Positions 34,062 to 41,424 of a DNA stretch of 42,684 nucleotides are shown here, one piece after another. The translations under genes and the position numbers were made by a program. The stretch spans positions 1 to 42,684 of the forward strand of contig JBPCJY010000097.1 of the NCBI GenBank assembly GCA_051004815.1, given 5' to 3'. The notes beneath the pieces are model-generated. The model searched no databases, was not told the origin of the DNA, and saw nothing but the letters and a program-made list of their open reading frames with translations. How positions within the stretch are numbered: position 1 is the first letter of the stretch; each line of letters starts with the position of its first letter. This DNA comes from JBBQXY01 sp051004815 (GTDB taxonomy: Bacteria > Chloroflexota > Ktedonobacteria > Ktedonobacterales > Ktedonobacteraceae).

Positions 34062-34989
34062 TACCGACCCAGGCATAGATGATGCCCTGGCACTATTCCT
34101 GGCATTGGCCTCGCCAGAGGTGCAATTGGAAGCGGTGACAACAGTGAGCGGCAATGTGGATGTGCAACATACGACACGCAACGCCCTGGCACTGCTTGAA
34201 CTCGCGAAACGTACCGATATCCCGGTCGCACGCGGCAGTAGCCAGCCAATTATACGCGAAGCCATCTATGCCGCCTTTGTCCATGGCGAAAATGGCCTCG
34301 GTGGACTCGAACTGCCTGAGCCGCGGACGCAACCCATCGCAGCCCACGCTGTAGATGTCATTATTGAGAAGATTATGGCCGCACCAGGAGAAATATCTCT
34401 GGTTCCCATCGGGCCATTGACGAATATTGCCCTGGCCGTGCGGCGCGAACCGCGCATCGCCCAACATGTGCGTGAAGTGGTCATTATGGGTGGCGCATTG
34501 CGTGTGCCAGGGAACACGACGCCTGTCAGCGAATTCAATATTTTCGCGGATCCACAAGCGGCACACATCGTCTTGCACGCTGGCTGGCCCATCCGCCTGG
34601 TCGCCCTTGATGTCACCATGCAAACAGAAATGCGGCGCGAGCAAATCGCCGCATTGGCCCAGAACGGCCATCCCGTTACCAACGCTATCCAGCAGATGAT
34701 GAATTTCTATTTTGACGTTTTCGCACCAGCCTATGGCATTGCGGCATTCCACATGCACGATCCTCTCTGTCTGGCTGCCGCCTTCCAACCCGACCTGCTC
34801 ACCTGGGAACCAGCCTATGTCGATGTCGAAATACACAGTCCACTCACCATGGGCGCGACTGTAGCCTACTTTAAACGACTCGACAGTCGTGATGCGCCTA
34901 TCATCCCCAACATACAGGCGGCAGTTGGCGTCGATGCCAAACGCTTCCAGCACCTGTTCCTATCCCTTATTGGGCAACATTTTGCGTAG
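34042..34989 (+). CDS. Inosine-uridine preferring nucleoside hydrolase
   Basis: The 315-residue protein belongs to the IunH/RihABC family, hydrolysing ribonucleosides to base and ribose. It has the calcium-binding DTDPGIDDALAL (7-18), VTTVSGNVDVQHTTRNAL, SLVPIGPLTNIALA, EVVIMGGALR, EFNIFADPQAAHIV and the HMHDPLC segment with the active-site His/Asp. Substrate preference cannot be read. The start lies inside the end of rbsK, with AGAGGT 5 nt upstream, so the two act as one unit: the hydrolase frees ribose and the kinase traps it. No signal peptide, so it is cytoplasmic. A palindromic repeat follows within 30 bp of its stop. Confidence 0.9.
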   Translation: MRRIILDTDPGIDDALALFLALASPEVQLEAVTTVSGNVDVQHTTRNALALLELAKRTDIPVARGSSQPIIREAIYAAFVHGENGLGGLELPEPRTQPIAAHAVDVIIEKIMAAPGEISLVPIGPLTNIALAVRREPRIAQHVREVVIMGGALRVPGNTTPVSEFNIFADPQAAHIVLHAGWPIRLVALDVTMQTEMRREQIAALAQNGHPVTNAIQQMMNFYFDVFAPAYGIAAFHMHDPLCLAAAFQPDLLTWEPAYVDVEIHSPLTMGATVAYFKRLDSRDAPIIPNIQAAVGVDAKRFQHLFLSLIGQHFA

Positions 34990-35019
34990 CGTATAGCACA
35001 ATGGGCCTTTGAATAATTG

Positions 35020-35132
35020 CCAGGGCGACCGCAAGGGATCGCCCCTACTATATACGCCTCGCCTTTCCCATGGGAAACGGCTCGCAGAGGCACCTCGTGT
35101 ATAGTAGGGGCGATCCCTTGCGGTCGCCCTGG
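35020..35132. repeat. Long palindromic element, copy B
   Basis: Perfect 33-bp inverted arms (35020-35052 and 35100-35132) enclose 47 nt that contain a smaller perfect palindrome, TTTCCCATGGGAAA. The arms are identical to 33 nt of copy A at 22851, while the interior is unrelated, so arms are conserved and loops are not. It sits between the nucleosidase stop and the promoter of the DUF59 gene. Confidence 0.92.
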
Positions 35133-35142
35133 TGGAAGTCCT

Positions 35143-35172
35143 TTGACAGCCCCTCTCATTATGGGCTATAGT
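35143..35172 (+). promoter_or_regulatory. Promoter of the DUF59 gene
   Basis: A perfect TTGACA (35143-35148) is followed after 18 bp by TATAGT (35167-35172), about 58 bp before the start codon at 35231. It begins 10 bp after the palindromic element. Confidence 0.6.
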
Positions 35173-35230
35173 ATCAAAGAGAGAATTCCTAGTGATTTAC
35201 TTGGATTAACAAGCAAAGGAGCCATTTTTC

Positions 35231-35542
35231 ATGGCAGAGATTAACGAAGCAGAAGTCATGGACGCCCTGCATGAATGTTACGACCCGGAGATACCTGTTA
35301 ATATTGTTGACCTGGGTCTTGTCTATAACGTTGGCATCGACAACGAGGCTGGTATTGTAAACGTCTTAATGACCCTGACCTCTATGGGTTGCCCCATGGC
35401 AGGCGACGTTATTGCCGAGGTCGAGATGCGCGTCAGCGAGGTTGAGAACGTCAAGGCATGCAAGGTTGAAATGACCTTTAGCCCACCCTGGAGTACCGAC
35501 AAAATGACCGAAGATGCCAAGTGGGAACTGGGCATGGTGTAA
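35231..35542 (+). CDS. MIP18/DUF59 family Fe-S assembly factor
   Basis: The 103-residue protein is a small DUF59 (PaaD/SufT/MIP18) member: MDALHECYDPEIPVNIVDLGL (10-30), VLMTLTSMGCPMAGDV with the conserved Cys54, and VKACKVEMTFSPPWSTDKM. This family helps mature iron-sulfur proteins. No suf or isc genes are adjacent; the window's Fe-S candidate is the nuclease-helicase at 28920, but a link is only a guess. The ATG at 35231 follows AAAGGAG at 10 nt. The sequence is intact and normal in length. Confidence 0.9.
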   Translation: MAEINEAEVMDALHECYDPEIPVNIVDLGLVYNVGIDNEAGIVNVLMTLTSMGCPMAGDVIAEVEMRVSEVENVKACKVEMTFSPPWSTDKMTEDAKWELGMV

Positions 35543-35603
35543 ATGATTGATGTGGCAAACCGCCATTGTTGGTGAGGCGATATGAAGCATTAATGTACCC
35601 CAC

Positions 35604-35632
35604 TTTCAGGTTGTTCCAGTCCATGCTATACT
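35604..35632 (+). promoter_or_regulatory. Possible promoter before first tandem paralogue
   Basis: TATACT (35627-35632) is preceded by TGC, an extended -10. A weak -35, TTTCAG, lies 17 bp upstream at 35604-35609. It is about 40 bp before the gene at 35673. Confidence 0.35.
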
Positions 35633-35672
35633 ATTTTCACATGTTAAGTTTACGTAGGACAGGTGAAATACG

Positions 35673-37025
35673 ATGGCATATGATGGACAGCAAAGTGGAG
35701 ATATACGCGCCACATTGGCCTTGAGCCGGGCAGAGGCAGTTAATGGCACACGTCGGACGCTCAATCTGCCCGGAGGACGGCAGGTCGTCGTGCCTGTACC
35801 GGCAGGCATTAGCGATGGACAGGAGATTCGTTTAGAGGGGCAGGGCCAACCAACGAATTACGGCGGTAGGGGCGCATTAATCCTTACCATTGCTCTTGCA
35901 CCCTCGGAGAATTATGGCTCGCAGCCATTCCCCAATCCTGGTACCGACTTCCCAACCGAAATGATACTACCACCACCACCTCCTCCACAGGTCGCATCGT
36001 CGCCCAACTATCCTTCCATACAGCAGCGTGACGTTTTTACCAATTATCCAGCACAAGACCAGCGACCAATCAACGCTGCTCCAACTATACCGTCCTATGC
36101 ACAAACACCATCGTATCCTGCACAGCAACCACCACAGTCACCATCTCCTGTTGCGCAGCCACAACAGCGTAAACGATCACCCTTGCTCATCGCACTAATC
36201 GTGGTGTTGCTGCTGCTCATTATTGGAGGCAGTGGCTTAATTTACTACACCTCCGTCTACCAGCCAAACCAAATTCATGCCCAGGCCACCGCTACTGCCG
36301 TTTCACAGGTGACAGGCACGGCTCAAGCTAATGCTACCGCCATGGCAGGGGCTACAGGCACAGCAGTCGTCCAGGCCAATGCTACCGCGACGGCGTTTGC
36401 GCAAGGCACGGCTCAAGCTAACGCGACCGCAACCGCACTACAGAATATCTACACCACAGCCACCAATGGCACACCCACACTGAATGACCCATTAAGCCAG
36501 CAGGATAGCAGCAACTGGGAAGTGGATACAAAGAATGGCGGCGGCGGCTGTGCCTTCACCAACGGCACATTTCACGCCAATATGCCACAAGCAGGCTTTT
36601 TCGCCTCGTGTTTCGCGCAAGCCAGCCATTATAGCAACTTCGCCTTCCAGGTACAGATGAATATTCTCAAAGGGGATAGAGGAGGCATCATCTTCCGCGC
36701 CGATAGTACCAATTTCAAGTTTTATCTCCTCCGCTTGGGACAAGATGGCACGTATACTCTCTTCCTCTACGTGGATAACAATGGTAGCCATGCTCGTTTG
36801 TTGGTACAAGGCAATACTTCTGCCATGCATACCGGGCAGAATCAAAACAACACAGTGGCTGTGGTTGCTCGTAATGCCAACCTTTATCTCTATGTGAACC
36901 AACAGTATGTTGCCAGCGTCAGCGATAACACCTTTGGTTCCGGCCAGATTGGCCTCTTTGCCGACGACCAGAAAAATCCGACCGAAGTTGCCTTCAGCAA
37001 CCTGAAAATCTGGACACTAGCGTAA
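35673..37025 (+). CDS. Membrane protein: DnaJ-CTD-like head, lectin-like outer domain
   Basis: The 450-residue product has four parts. Residues about 8-85 (IRATLALSRAEAVNGTRRTL, VVVPVPAGISDGQEIRLEGQG, GRGALILTIAL) resemble the C-terminal substrate-binding domain of DnaJ, without a J domain. A Pro-rich linker follows (85-165), then one TM segment (about 170-193). Outside it is an Ala/Thr repeat (TATA, AQANATA; about 205-265) and a jelly-roll-like domain (about 270-450) ending AFSNLKIWTLA, of the concanavalin/DUF1080 kind. It is the first of three tandem paralogues. The ATG at 35673 has AGGTG upstream. It probably senses or binds polymers at the surface; no catalytic residues were identified. 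Confidence 0.72.
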   Translation: MAYDGQQSGDIRATLALSRAEAVNGTRRTLNLPGGRQVVVPVPAGISDGQEIRLEGQGQPTNYGGRGALILTIALAPSENYGSQPFPNPGTDFPTEMILPPPPPPQVASSPNYPSIQQRDVFTNYPAQDQRPINAAPTIPSYAQTPSYPAQQPPQSPSPVAQPQQRKRSPLLIALIVVLLLLIIGGSGLIYYTSVYQPNQIHAQATATAVSQVTGTAQANATAMAGATGTAVVQANATATAFAQGTAQANATATALQNIYTTATNGTPTLNDPLSQQDSSNWEVDTKNGGGGCAFTNGTFHANMPQAGFFASCFAQASHYSNFAFQVQMNILKGDRGGIIFRADSTNFKFYLLRLGQDGTYTLFLYVDNNGSHARLLVQGNTSAMHTGQNQNNTVAVVARNANLYLYVNQQYVASVSDNTFGSGQIGLFADDQKNPTEVAFSNLKIWTLA

Positions 37026-37048
37026 AAATATCCATTTTCCTATCCACC

Positions 37049-37077
37049 TTGGCTTAGAACCAAAAGCATGATATGCT
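37049..37077 (+). promoter_or_regulatory. Promoter before second tandem paralogue
   Basis: TTGGCT (37049-37054), a 17-bp spacer and TATGCT (37072-37077) lie about 45 bp before the start codon at 37123. The -10 form TATGCT matches those before prkA and serS, so each of these genes may be transcribed on its own. Confidence 0.5.
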
Positions 37078-37122
37078 AACACAGCTATATTCAACATACG
37101 TACTTAGCAGGAGAAACTGACA

Positions 37123-38520
37123 ATGCAATGCATCTCATGTGGCACACCCATTCCTCCTGGAGCAACCCATTGCCCACTGTGTGGCATGCCAGCCTATGAT
37201 CCTGGTGTATACCAGGAAACAGTCCACTCTTCACCAAATCATTCTATTGAGCCAACGCATCCCGCCGATGCTTACAGCCCTGGCATATTCCAGGAGGCAC
37301 CCCATTCACAAGCCAACCCACCATCGGATAGAACAGTTCCTGCCGACAACTTTCAATCAGCTGTGCGTTCAACGCCCCCATCAGATAGCTATATACAATC
37401 ACCCTACGAATCTACACAGCAGCAGCCACCTTATACACCTGCGCAACAACCATTCCCTCCATACGAACCCCCACAGCAACAACTGTATCTACCTGTGCAA
37501 CAACCATTCCCTCCATACGAATTTACAGAGCAGCAAATGTATCTACCTGCGCAACAGCCAACTCCACCGTATGCACAAAATCAGCAACAACAACAGGTAC
37601 GATATGTAGCTCCACCACTTACCTACAACCAACAGCCGCCTTCTATTCCTCCGACAACACGGCCCGGTCGCGGATTATCGCGTGGCTTCATGATCGTGCT
37701 GGTGCTGCTGGCTTTACTCATCATGCTCAGCGGCTTCGGATTGATCTACTACAGTACCGTCTACCAACCGAATCAAATACATGCCCAGGGAACGGCCACC
37801 GCGCAAACAAATCAAACCAGAATAACACAAGCGACCGCGACCGCTCATGCTCAGGCCACAGGAACAGCCATCGCCGTTGTCAATGCCACCGCCACTGCTA
37901 ACGCTGTAGCGACCGCGCATGTCGTTGGAACCGCGACAGCTTTACAAAGCATCTATACGCATGCTACGAGCGGCAACCCCGTCCTCAATGAGCCATTGAA
38001 CGGAAATACAGGCAGTAACTGGGATGTTGACCAGGCGCAGGGCGGTGGTGGCTGCGGCTTCAACGGTGGCAGCTATCGTGCTAGCATCTACTCAAAGGGC
38101 TTTTACTTCTCCTGCTTCGCACAAAATACCAACTTTAGCAACTTCGCCTTTCAAGTGCAGATGAATATCACTCGTGGCGATTCCGGCGGACTCATTTTTC
38201 GTGGCAATAGTGCTACTACCAAATTTTATGCCTTCCAGGTCGGCCAGGATGGCAGCTACGATCTCTTTGCATCACAAGATAGAACGCACAGCAGCGACTT
38301 GCTCTTTAGCAACAGCCCTACTATCAAGAAAAACACGGGCCAAACCAATCTGGTCACTATCATTGCCCGTGGCGGCAACATTTCCTTTTACATCAACAAG
38401 CGGTATACCGGCAGTGTGAGTGATGGCACTTTCAAGTCTGGCCAAATCGGCCTGTTCGCTTCGGATCACACCCATCCAACAGATGTCACCTTTAGCAACC
38501 TGCAAATCTGGAATCTGTGA
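37123..38520 (+). CDS. Membrane protein: zinc-ribbon head, lectin-like outer domain
   Basis: The 465-residue product begins with a zinc ribbon, CISCGTPIPPGATHCPLCG (Cys3, Cys6, Cys17, Cys20 in order), then a Pro/Gln/Tyr-rich linker with repeats such as QQPFPPYE (about 25-185), a TM segment (about 189-211) and the same Ala/Thr-rich stalk and C-terminal jelly-roll-like domain as its upstream neighbour, ending TFSNLQIWNL. The outer halves of the two are closely alike, including YYSTVYQPNQIHAQ against YYTSVYQPNQIHAQ right after the TM, while the heads are unrelated. The ATG at 37123 follows AGGAG at about 9 nt. Its function is unknown; a surface-binding role signalling to an inner zinc-ribbon head is inferred. 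Confidence 0.75.
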   Translation: MQCISCGTPIPPGATHCPLCGMPAYDPGVYQETVHSSPNHSIEPTHPADAYSPGIFQEAPHSQANPPSDRTVPADNFQSAVRSTPPSDSYIQSPYESTQQQPPYTPAQQPFPPYEPPQQQLYLPVQQPFPPYEFTEQQMYLPAQQPTPPYAQNQQQQQVRYVAPPLTYNQQPPSIPPTTRPGRGLSRGFMIVLVLLALLIMLSGFGLIYYSTVYQPNQIHAQGTATAQTNQTRITQATATAHAQATGTAIAVVNATATANAVATAHVVGTATALQSIYTHATSGNPVLNEPLNGNTGSNWDVDQAQGGGGCGFNGGSYRASIYSKGFYFSCFAQNTNFSNFAFQVQMNITRGDSGGLIFRGNSATTKFYAFQVGQDGSYDLFASQDRTHSSDLLFSNSPTIKKNTGQTNLVTIIARGGNISFYINKRYTGSVSDGTFKSGQIGLFASDHTHPTDVTFSNLQIWNL

Positions 38521-38635
38521 AATAGGTTGCACGCTTTGCGATCACGCCATGATCGTAACAGGGAAGATATATATCTGGGATTTGCATGGCATGATATAAC
38601 TGATACAGAAAACAGTTAGAAGGATAGGGCGTATC

Positions 38636-39694
38636 ATGTCAGACGAGAATGACTTCTCACCGCCAGAACGCGTCTCACCTACAGATCCGACCGTTCCCAA
38701 TCTGCCACCTGCGGTCTCGCCCACAGATGTGACAGAGGCTAATGTGCCTGTGCCAATTTGGTCGCCTCCGCAGCAGACATTCCGGCGGCACAGAACGTTT
38801 CCTATCAGCAGAACGATTCTACTGGCTGCGCTGGCTATCCTCCTCATTGGAGGCGGTCTAGGTTTCACGATTTTCGCGACTACAACACAGTATCAGGCGT
38901 CGTTGCACCGCCAGGCCACTACCGTCGCACACCAGACCAATGTAACCACACTGACTCATGCCACCGCCACGGCGAACGCCTTCTCCACAGCGAACGCGAA
39001 AATTTATGCGACCGCGACGGCGCAGGTAGGCGTCACCGCGACAGTAATCACACAGAGCACCGATGCGTCAGCCACCGCTACCACGCTGGGAAGCATCTTC
39101 ACCCAGGCCACCAGTGGCACACCTACCCTCACTGACCCCTTAAGCGATAATACTGGCAACAATAATTGGGACGAGACCAGTGGCACCGTTGATGGGAGTT
39201 GTGTCTTTACAGGTGGTGATTATCATGTCACCGAAGCCCGCCAGGGCTATCTTCAACCATGCATTGCCGAGTCCACCAACTTTAGCAACTTTGCCTACCA
39301 GGTACAAATGATTTTCGATAAAGGCGATCAGGCTGGCATTATCTTCCGTGCCACCGGCTCCAAAGGCGCATTTTACTTCTTCCGTATCGGCATTGACGGC
39401 TCCTACGCGCTCGACCTCTATAAAAGTGCGAACCAGACCACCACGCTGAGCAACGGGTTCAGTTCAGCCATCACCACCGGCTTAACGCAAGCTAACCAGC
39501 TTGCCGTCATCGCGGTGAAAGGCCAACTCTTGCTCTACGCCAATCAGCAATACATTACCAGTATCGTTGACAACACCCTGACTTCCGGTACAATCGGAGT
39601 AGCCGTCCAAGACGCCGCGAATCCAACGGAGGTAGAATTCAGCAATGCCCAGGTTTGGAACGTCTCTACCCTATCGTTGACGCCCACGCCATAG
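38636..39694 (+). CDS. Membrane protein: short acidic head, lectin-like outer domain
   Basis: The 352-residue product is the third and shortest paralogue. Its head (residues 1-57) is a short Pro/Thr/Asp-rich stretch with no recognised domain. A TM segment (about 60-83) is followed by an Ala/Thr stalk (TATANAF, ATATAQ) and a C-terminal jelly-roll-like domain with FSNFAYQVQMIFDKGDQAGI and VEFSNAQVWNV, matching the other two. The outer domain starts after about residue 160 and seems more diverged than the first two are from each other. The ATG at 38636 follows AAGGATAGGG. It ends 25 nt before the serS promoter. Confidence 0.72.
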   Translation: MSDENDFSPPERVSPTDPTVPNLPPAVSPTDVTEANVPVPIWSPPQQTFRRHRTFPISRTILLAALAILLIGGGLGFTIFATTTQYQASLHRQATTVAHQTNVTTLTHATATANAFSTANAKIYATATAQVGVTATVITQSTDASATATTLGSIFTQATSGTPTLTDPLSDNTGNNNWDETSGTVDGSCVFTGGDYHVTEARQGYLQPCIAESTNFSNFAYQVQMIFDKGDQAGIIFRATGSKGAFYFFRIGIDGSYALDLYKSANQTTTLSNGFSSAITTGLTQANQLAVIAVKGQLLLYANQQYITSIVDNTLTSGTIGVAVQDAANPTEVEFSNAQVWNVSTLSLTPTP

Positions 39695-39719
39695 ACCAAC
39701 TCAAAACACCGCACGCATG

Positions 39720-39748
39720 TTGACAAAAATCCAAACCACTGCTATGCT
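39720..39748 (+). promoter_or_regulatory. serS promoter
   Basis: A perfect TTGACA (39720-39725) with a 17-bp spacer and TATGCT (39743-39748) stands just upstream of the T-box leader. A transcript start near 39755 is inferred. Confidence 0.65.
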
Positions 39749-39754
39749 TGCAGC

Positions 39755-40028
39755 AACAACAGTACAATAAGAAGGCGTTGAACGGGACAAGTACCTTTTG
39801 CCGGACTATAGAGAGCTGCGGGACGGTGCAACGCAGTAGTGAGCAGAAGCGAAATCCACCTGGAAGCCTGCGCGATAAGCGTCAACGGTTGCCTCCGTTA
39901 CCAGGCACAAGTGAGGCCGCTCCCCATACGCGTTCGCGCTAATGGCTAAAGCGGTAAATAAAGGTGGCACCACGACTAACACGTATTCAGCGTTGTCGTC
40001 CTTCAAGAGGGACGGTAACGCTTTTTTA
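39755..40028 (+). promoter_or_regulatory. T-box leader of serS
   Basis: The leader carries the T-box core AAAGGTGGCACCACGA near 39960-39975, a terminator at 39989-40027 and an upstream stem region with AGAGAGCTGC and GGTGCAA resembling stem I. A candidate specifier is TCC (Ser) at 39855-39857, followed by A, inside GAAATCCACC. T-boxes read uncharged tRNA and let transcription through when charging is low; here the sensor would be tRNA-Ser, matching the downstream gene. Stem I was not fully folded, so the specifier is tentative. There is no gene in 39695-40126. Confidence 0.75.
39989..40027 (+). terminator. T-box terminator hairpin
   Basis: AGCGTT (39989-39994) pairs with AACGCT (40017-40022), with CGTCC/GGACG (39997-40001 with 40010-40014) inside, followed by six T ending at 40027. 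This is the intrinsic terminator that the T-box antiterminator would replace. Confidence 0.75.
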
Positions 40029-40052
40029 TTGTCGAAATAAGGATATTAATAT

Positions 40053-40117
40053 GTAGGGGCGACCCTCGCGGTCGCCCTGGAGAAGGGGACTGACCCTCGC
40101 GGTCGCCCTGGAGAAGG
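40053..40117 (+). repeat. Degenerate palindromic repeat before serS
   Basis: A 26-bp unit beginning GACCCTCGCGGTCGCCCTGG and ending AGAAGG occurs twice in tandem (40061-40086 and 40092-40117), preceded by GTAGGGGC. It resembles the arms at 22851 and 35020 (GTAGGGGCG and GCGGTCGCCCTGG). Its last bases, GAGAAGGA, form the serS ribosome binding site. Confidence 0.7.
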
Positions 40118-40126
40118 AACACAGTT

Positions 40127-41419
40127 ATGTTAGATCTCGCATTTATTCGCAGCAATCCAGAGGCCGTGAAAGAGGCCGCACGGCTGAAAAACAACACCCT
40201 TGATATTGATTACCTGTTAGAAGTTGATCGCAAGGTCACGGCATTACAACGCCAGGTAGAGGATGCTCGCGCCCAACAAAAGCAGCTATCGCGGCGTGTG
40301 CAAGGGGCAGGAAAAGATCAGGCCCAACGCGATGCCCTCATCGCGGAAGGCAAACAGATGGCCGAGCAGATCAAGAGCATGGAGCCACAACTCAACGTCT
40401 TGCTCGAAGAGCGGCTACAGTTGCTCTACCTCGTGCCCAACATCCCTGATCCGAGCGCACCCATCGGCAAAGATGAGAACGATAATGTTCCCATCAAGCA
40501 CTGGGGGACACTCCCAACCTTCGATTTTGAGCCGCAAGATCACTATGCCATCATGCAACACCTGGATATGGTGGATATCGAACGCGCCGTCAAGATCGCG
40601 GGCGCACGCAGCTATATCCTCAAGAATGATGCCGCTCGCCTGGAACTGGCTCTGATGAATTTCGCCCTTGACCGCATCGCCCAGAAGGGCTTCACCCCGC
40701 TCATCGTGCCAGCTATGGCCCGTGAATTCTGTTTTATTGGCAATGGGCAATTTCCCAAGGGGCGCGACCAGGTCTACGCCATCGAGAATGATGATACCTT
40801 CCTCGTTGGTACCGGCGAAGTCTCGATTACCGGTATGTATAAAGACGAGATCATCAAGGCGGAAGAACTGCCTATGCGCTACGTGGCCTTCTGCCCCTGC
40901 TTCCGCCGCGAGGCCGGCACGTATGGCAAAGATACCCGTGGCGTCTTCCGTATCCACCAGTTCAACAAAGTAGAGCAGTATATCATCTGCAAAGCTGACC
41001 ACGAAGAGTCGGTACGCTGGCACGAAAGACTGCTGGCAAACTCGGAAGAATTAGTGCAGGCTTTAGAACTGCCATACCGCGTCGTCAGCGTCTGCACCGG
41101 CGACATGGGCGATGGTAAAGTGGGCATGTATGACCTCGAATGCTGGCTCCCCAGCGAGCAACGCTATCGTGAGACGCACTCGTGTTCGTACTTCCACGAT
41201 TGGCAAGCCCGCCGCGCCAACATCCGCTATCGCGACGAAGAGGGCAAAGTCCGTTTCGTCCACACCCTGAACAACACGGCTATCGCCTCGCCGCGCATCA
41301 TGTTGCCCCTCTTAGAGGTTCACCAACAAGCCGATGGCAGCGTCAAGATTCCCGTGGCCCTACGTCCATACCTGGGTGGGCAGGAGTACTTGCAGCCGCG
41401 TGAAGAAGGAGCAAAGTAA
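40127..41419 (+). CDS. serS: Seryl-tRNA synthetase
   Basis: The 430-residue protein charges tRNA-Ser. The N-terminal coiled-coil arm (about 25-110) that contacts the tRNA long arm is clear from heptad-like AL..VEDARAQQKQL, and the class II core has motif 2 CFRREAGTYGKDTRGVFRIHQF and motif 3 NNTAIASPRIMLPLLE. The motif 3 NNTAIASPR is a variant of the usual NGTAVA..R but keeps the Arg. The ATG at 40127 has GAGAAGGA 8 nt upstream, contributed by the repeat. It is controlled by the T-box upstream and followed after 5 nt by the FMN oxidase gene. Confidence 0.96.
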   Translation: MLDLAFIRSNPEAVKEAARLKNNTLDIDYLLEVDRKVTALQRQVEDARAQQKQLSRRVQGAGKDQAQRDALIAEGKQMAEQIKSMEPQLNVLLEERLQLLYLVPNIPDPSAPIGKDENDNVPIKHWGTLPTFDFEPQDHYAIMQHLDMVDIERAVKIAGARSYILKNDAARLELALMNFALDRIAQKGFTPLIVPAMAREFCFIGNGQFPKGRDQVYAIENDDTFLVGTGEVSITGMYKDEIIKAEELPMRYVAFCPCFRREAGTYGKDTRGVFRIHQFNKVEQYIICKADHEESVRWHERLLANSEELVQALELPYRVVSVCTGDMGDGKVGMYDLECWLPSEQRYRETHSCSYFHDWQARRANIRYRDEEGKVRFVHTLNNTAIASPRIMLPLLEVHQQADGSVKIPVALRPYLGGQEYLQPREEGAK

Positions 41420-41424
41420 GCATT

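Noticed and set aside
34093..34953. 286-codon open frame on the minus strand
   Set aside because: Antisense to the clear nucleoside hydrolase gene; a shadow of its codon use.
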